Assembly (NCBI GenBank): GCA_937944175.1 | Contig: CALDZW010000127.1 | Span: forward strand, 1 to 6,049 | Reading direction: 5' to 3' | DNA from: an uncultured Candidatus Altimarinota bacterium | Lineage (GTDB): Bacteria > Patescibacteriota > Gracilibacteria > BD1-5 > UBA6164 | Length of the DNA: 6,049 nucleotides | Shown: in pieces, positions 5,327-6,049 of the stretch | Layout of the letters: the number at the start of each line of letters is the position of its first letter | Numbering within the stretch: position 1 is the stretch's first letter | Made by a program: the position numbers and the translations under genes | Notes under the pieces: generated by a model | Databases searched by the model: none | What the model saw: only the letters and a program-made list of their open reading frames with translations | What the model was told of the DNA's origin: nothing

Positions 5327-6046
5327 TTATCGCAGATGTGAGTGCTTCCACTCTTCAATAGCTTTATGGTTACCTGATATAAGAGTTTCAGGAACTTCCA
5401 TTCATTCAAAAATTCTTGGTCTAGTATATACAAAGTGCTCCTTTTGTCTATTAAAAAAGGGTGAAAAACTTTCTTCAATAATACTTTGCAAATTACCAAC
5501 TACATGGGGAATATGTCTAACTAAGCAATCAATAAATACTTGTGCAGAAAGTTCTCAACTAGTCAATACATATTCTCAAATACTGATCTCATAATCTACA
5601 TATTTTTCAATAATCCTTCCATCAATTCATTCATAATGACCACAAATTATAATCACATCTTTTTTCTCAAAATCTGATGATAATGTTTCTGCCATTTTTT
5701 GATTGAGGAGTTTTCAAGCAGGGGACATATAAATAACACAGGGTGAACACATAGGTTCATCCCTACACATATTTGTAGGGGCAGATCTATGTGTCTGCGC
5801 TATATTTGATGCCCTAATCCTCTTTTTTATATGGTTGATTGCTTTACTTAATGGCTCTGGACTTATCACTTGCCCGTGCATTCCAAAAGCTTTATCATCT
5901 ATATGTTTAAAATTTTTATCAGAAAAATCTCAAAGCTTATAGAGTTCAATTTCAAAAAGATCTTTGTCTAATGCTTTTTTAGTAATGGAAGTGCTCATAA
6001 AGCTTTTAAAAGCTTCAGGGAATATAGTGATGATATGGAATTTCAT
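5327..6046 (-). CDS. trmD: tRNA (guanine-N1-)-methyltransferase carrying an in-frame palindromic insertion
   Basis: It methylates N1 of G37 next to the anticodon using SAM, which prevents +1 frameshifting. The 239-aa product starts MKFHIITIFPEAF, the TrmD N-terminus, so the gene is complete although only 3 bases remain before the window edge. Visible landmarks are DDKAFGMHGQV (50-60), VIYMSPAGK (104-112), CGHYEGIDGR (135-144), the knot segment YEISIGEYVLTSGE (152-165), LVRHIPHVVGN (175-185), EESFS (191-195), YTRP (207-210) and ISGNH (223-227). Three oddities stand out. Residues 83-102 are a 20-residue insertion encoded by a palindrome. The usual GGGPGM glycine loop is replaced by GMHG. The DG after SFS, which holds the catalytic Asp (D169 in H. 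influenzae), is not seen; the segment reads PFFNRQKEH instead. The C-terminal tail after SGNH is short. Six glycines are TGA-coded; the stop is TAA. It heads an operon with the zinc-ribbon gene. Confidence 0.93.
5741..5800. repeat. 60-bp triple-hairpin palindromic element inside trmD
   Basis: Three tandem hairpins are seen. The first is GGGTGAAC with GTTCATCC (5741-5748/5755-5762, one G:T pair). The second is CCCTACA with TGTAGGG (5761-5767/5774-5780). The third is GCAGA with TCTGC (5781-5785/5794-5798). The whole is also an imperfect palindrome centred at 5770/5771, and the outer hairpins share an ACACATAG core in opposite orientation. It is about 48% GC in an AT-rich gene. Its ends coincide with codon borders, and it encodes 20 residues (AQTHRSAPTN... 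to ...CSP) with no TGA, TAA or TAG in frame. Deleting it restores the normal TrmD linker length. Its mobility is inferred, since only one copy is in the window. Confidence 0.8.
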
Positions 6047-6049
6047 GGA

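Overview
The window comes from a low-GC bacterium that reads UGA as glycine (genetic code 25), which points to the Gracilibacteria (BD1-5) / Absconditabacteria (SR1) branch of the Candidate Phyla Radiation. The sequence shows this directly. With the standard code every larger gene is broken by TGA. With TGA read as Gly, each becomes one full-length protein, and the TGAs fall on family-invariant glycines: GQDPYHG in uracil-DNA glycosylase, EIGCG in a methyltransferase, VPVG in tryptophanyl-tRNA synthetase and CGHYEGID in TrmD. Ordinary gene callers cut these genes into fragments.

Layout. Positions 1-1106 (minus strand) hold trpS, followed 26 bp later by the start of a small unknown gene that runs off the left edge. 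Positions 1216-2080 (minus) hold an intrinsic terminator and a secreted, Lys/Glu/Gly-rich repeat protein of 273 aa. Positions 2081-2623 are a 543-bp AT-rich gap with no gene I can support. Positions 2624-3869 are a divergent pair: a membrane-anchored SAM methyltransferase (minus) and a VTT/TVP38-type membrane protein (plus), separated by 49 bp that carry a palindrome. Positions 3963-4667 (plus) hold ung. A perfect 42-bp inverted repeat then serves as a shared terminator for ung and the convergent minus-strand operon. That operon (4713-6046) is trmD followed by a two-helix membrane protein with a double zinc ribbon and a Lys-rich tail.

The genes are mostly housekeeping: tRNA charging (TrpRS), tRNA G37 methylation (TrmD) and uracil repair (Ung). 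They are interspersed with lineage-type membrane and surface proteins whose roles cannot be fixed from sequence. No mobile element, CRISPR array, rRNA or tRNA was recognised.

The most striking feature is a 60-bp, GC-richer imperfect palindrome at 5741-5800, made of three tandem hairpins and lying exactly in codon phase inside trmD. It adds 20 residues at a surface linker, and removing it restores the normal TrmD spacing. It resembles in principle the in-frame palindromic elements known from Rickettsia. The trmD product also departs from the family at its glycine loop and at the segment that normally carries the catalytic Asp. None of the visible starts has a recognisable Shine-Dalgarno sequence.
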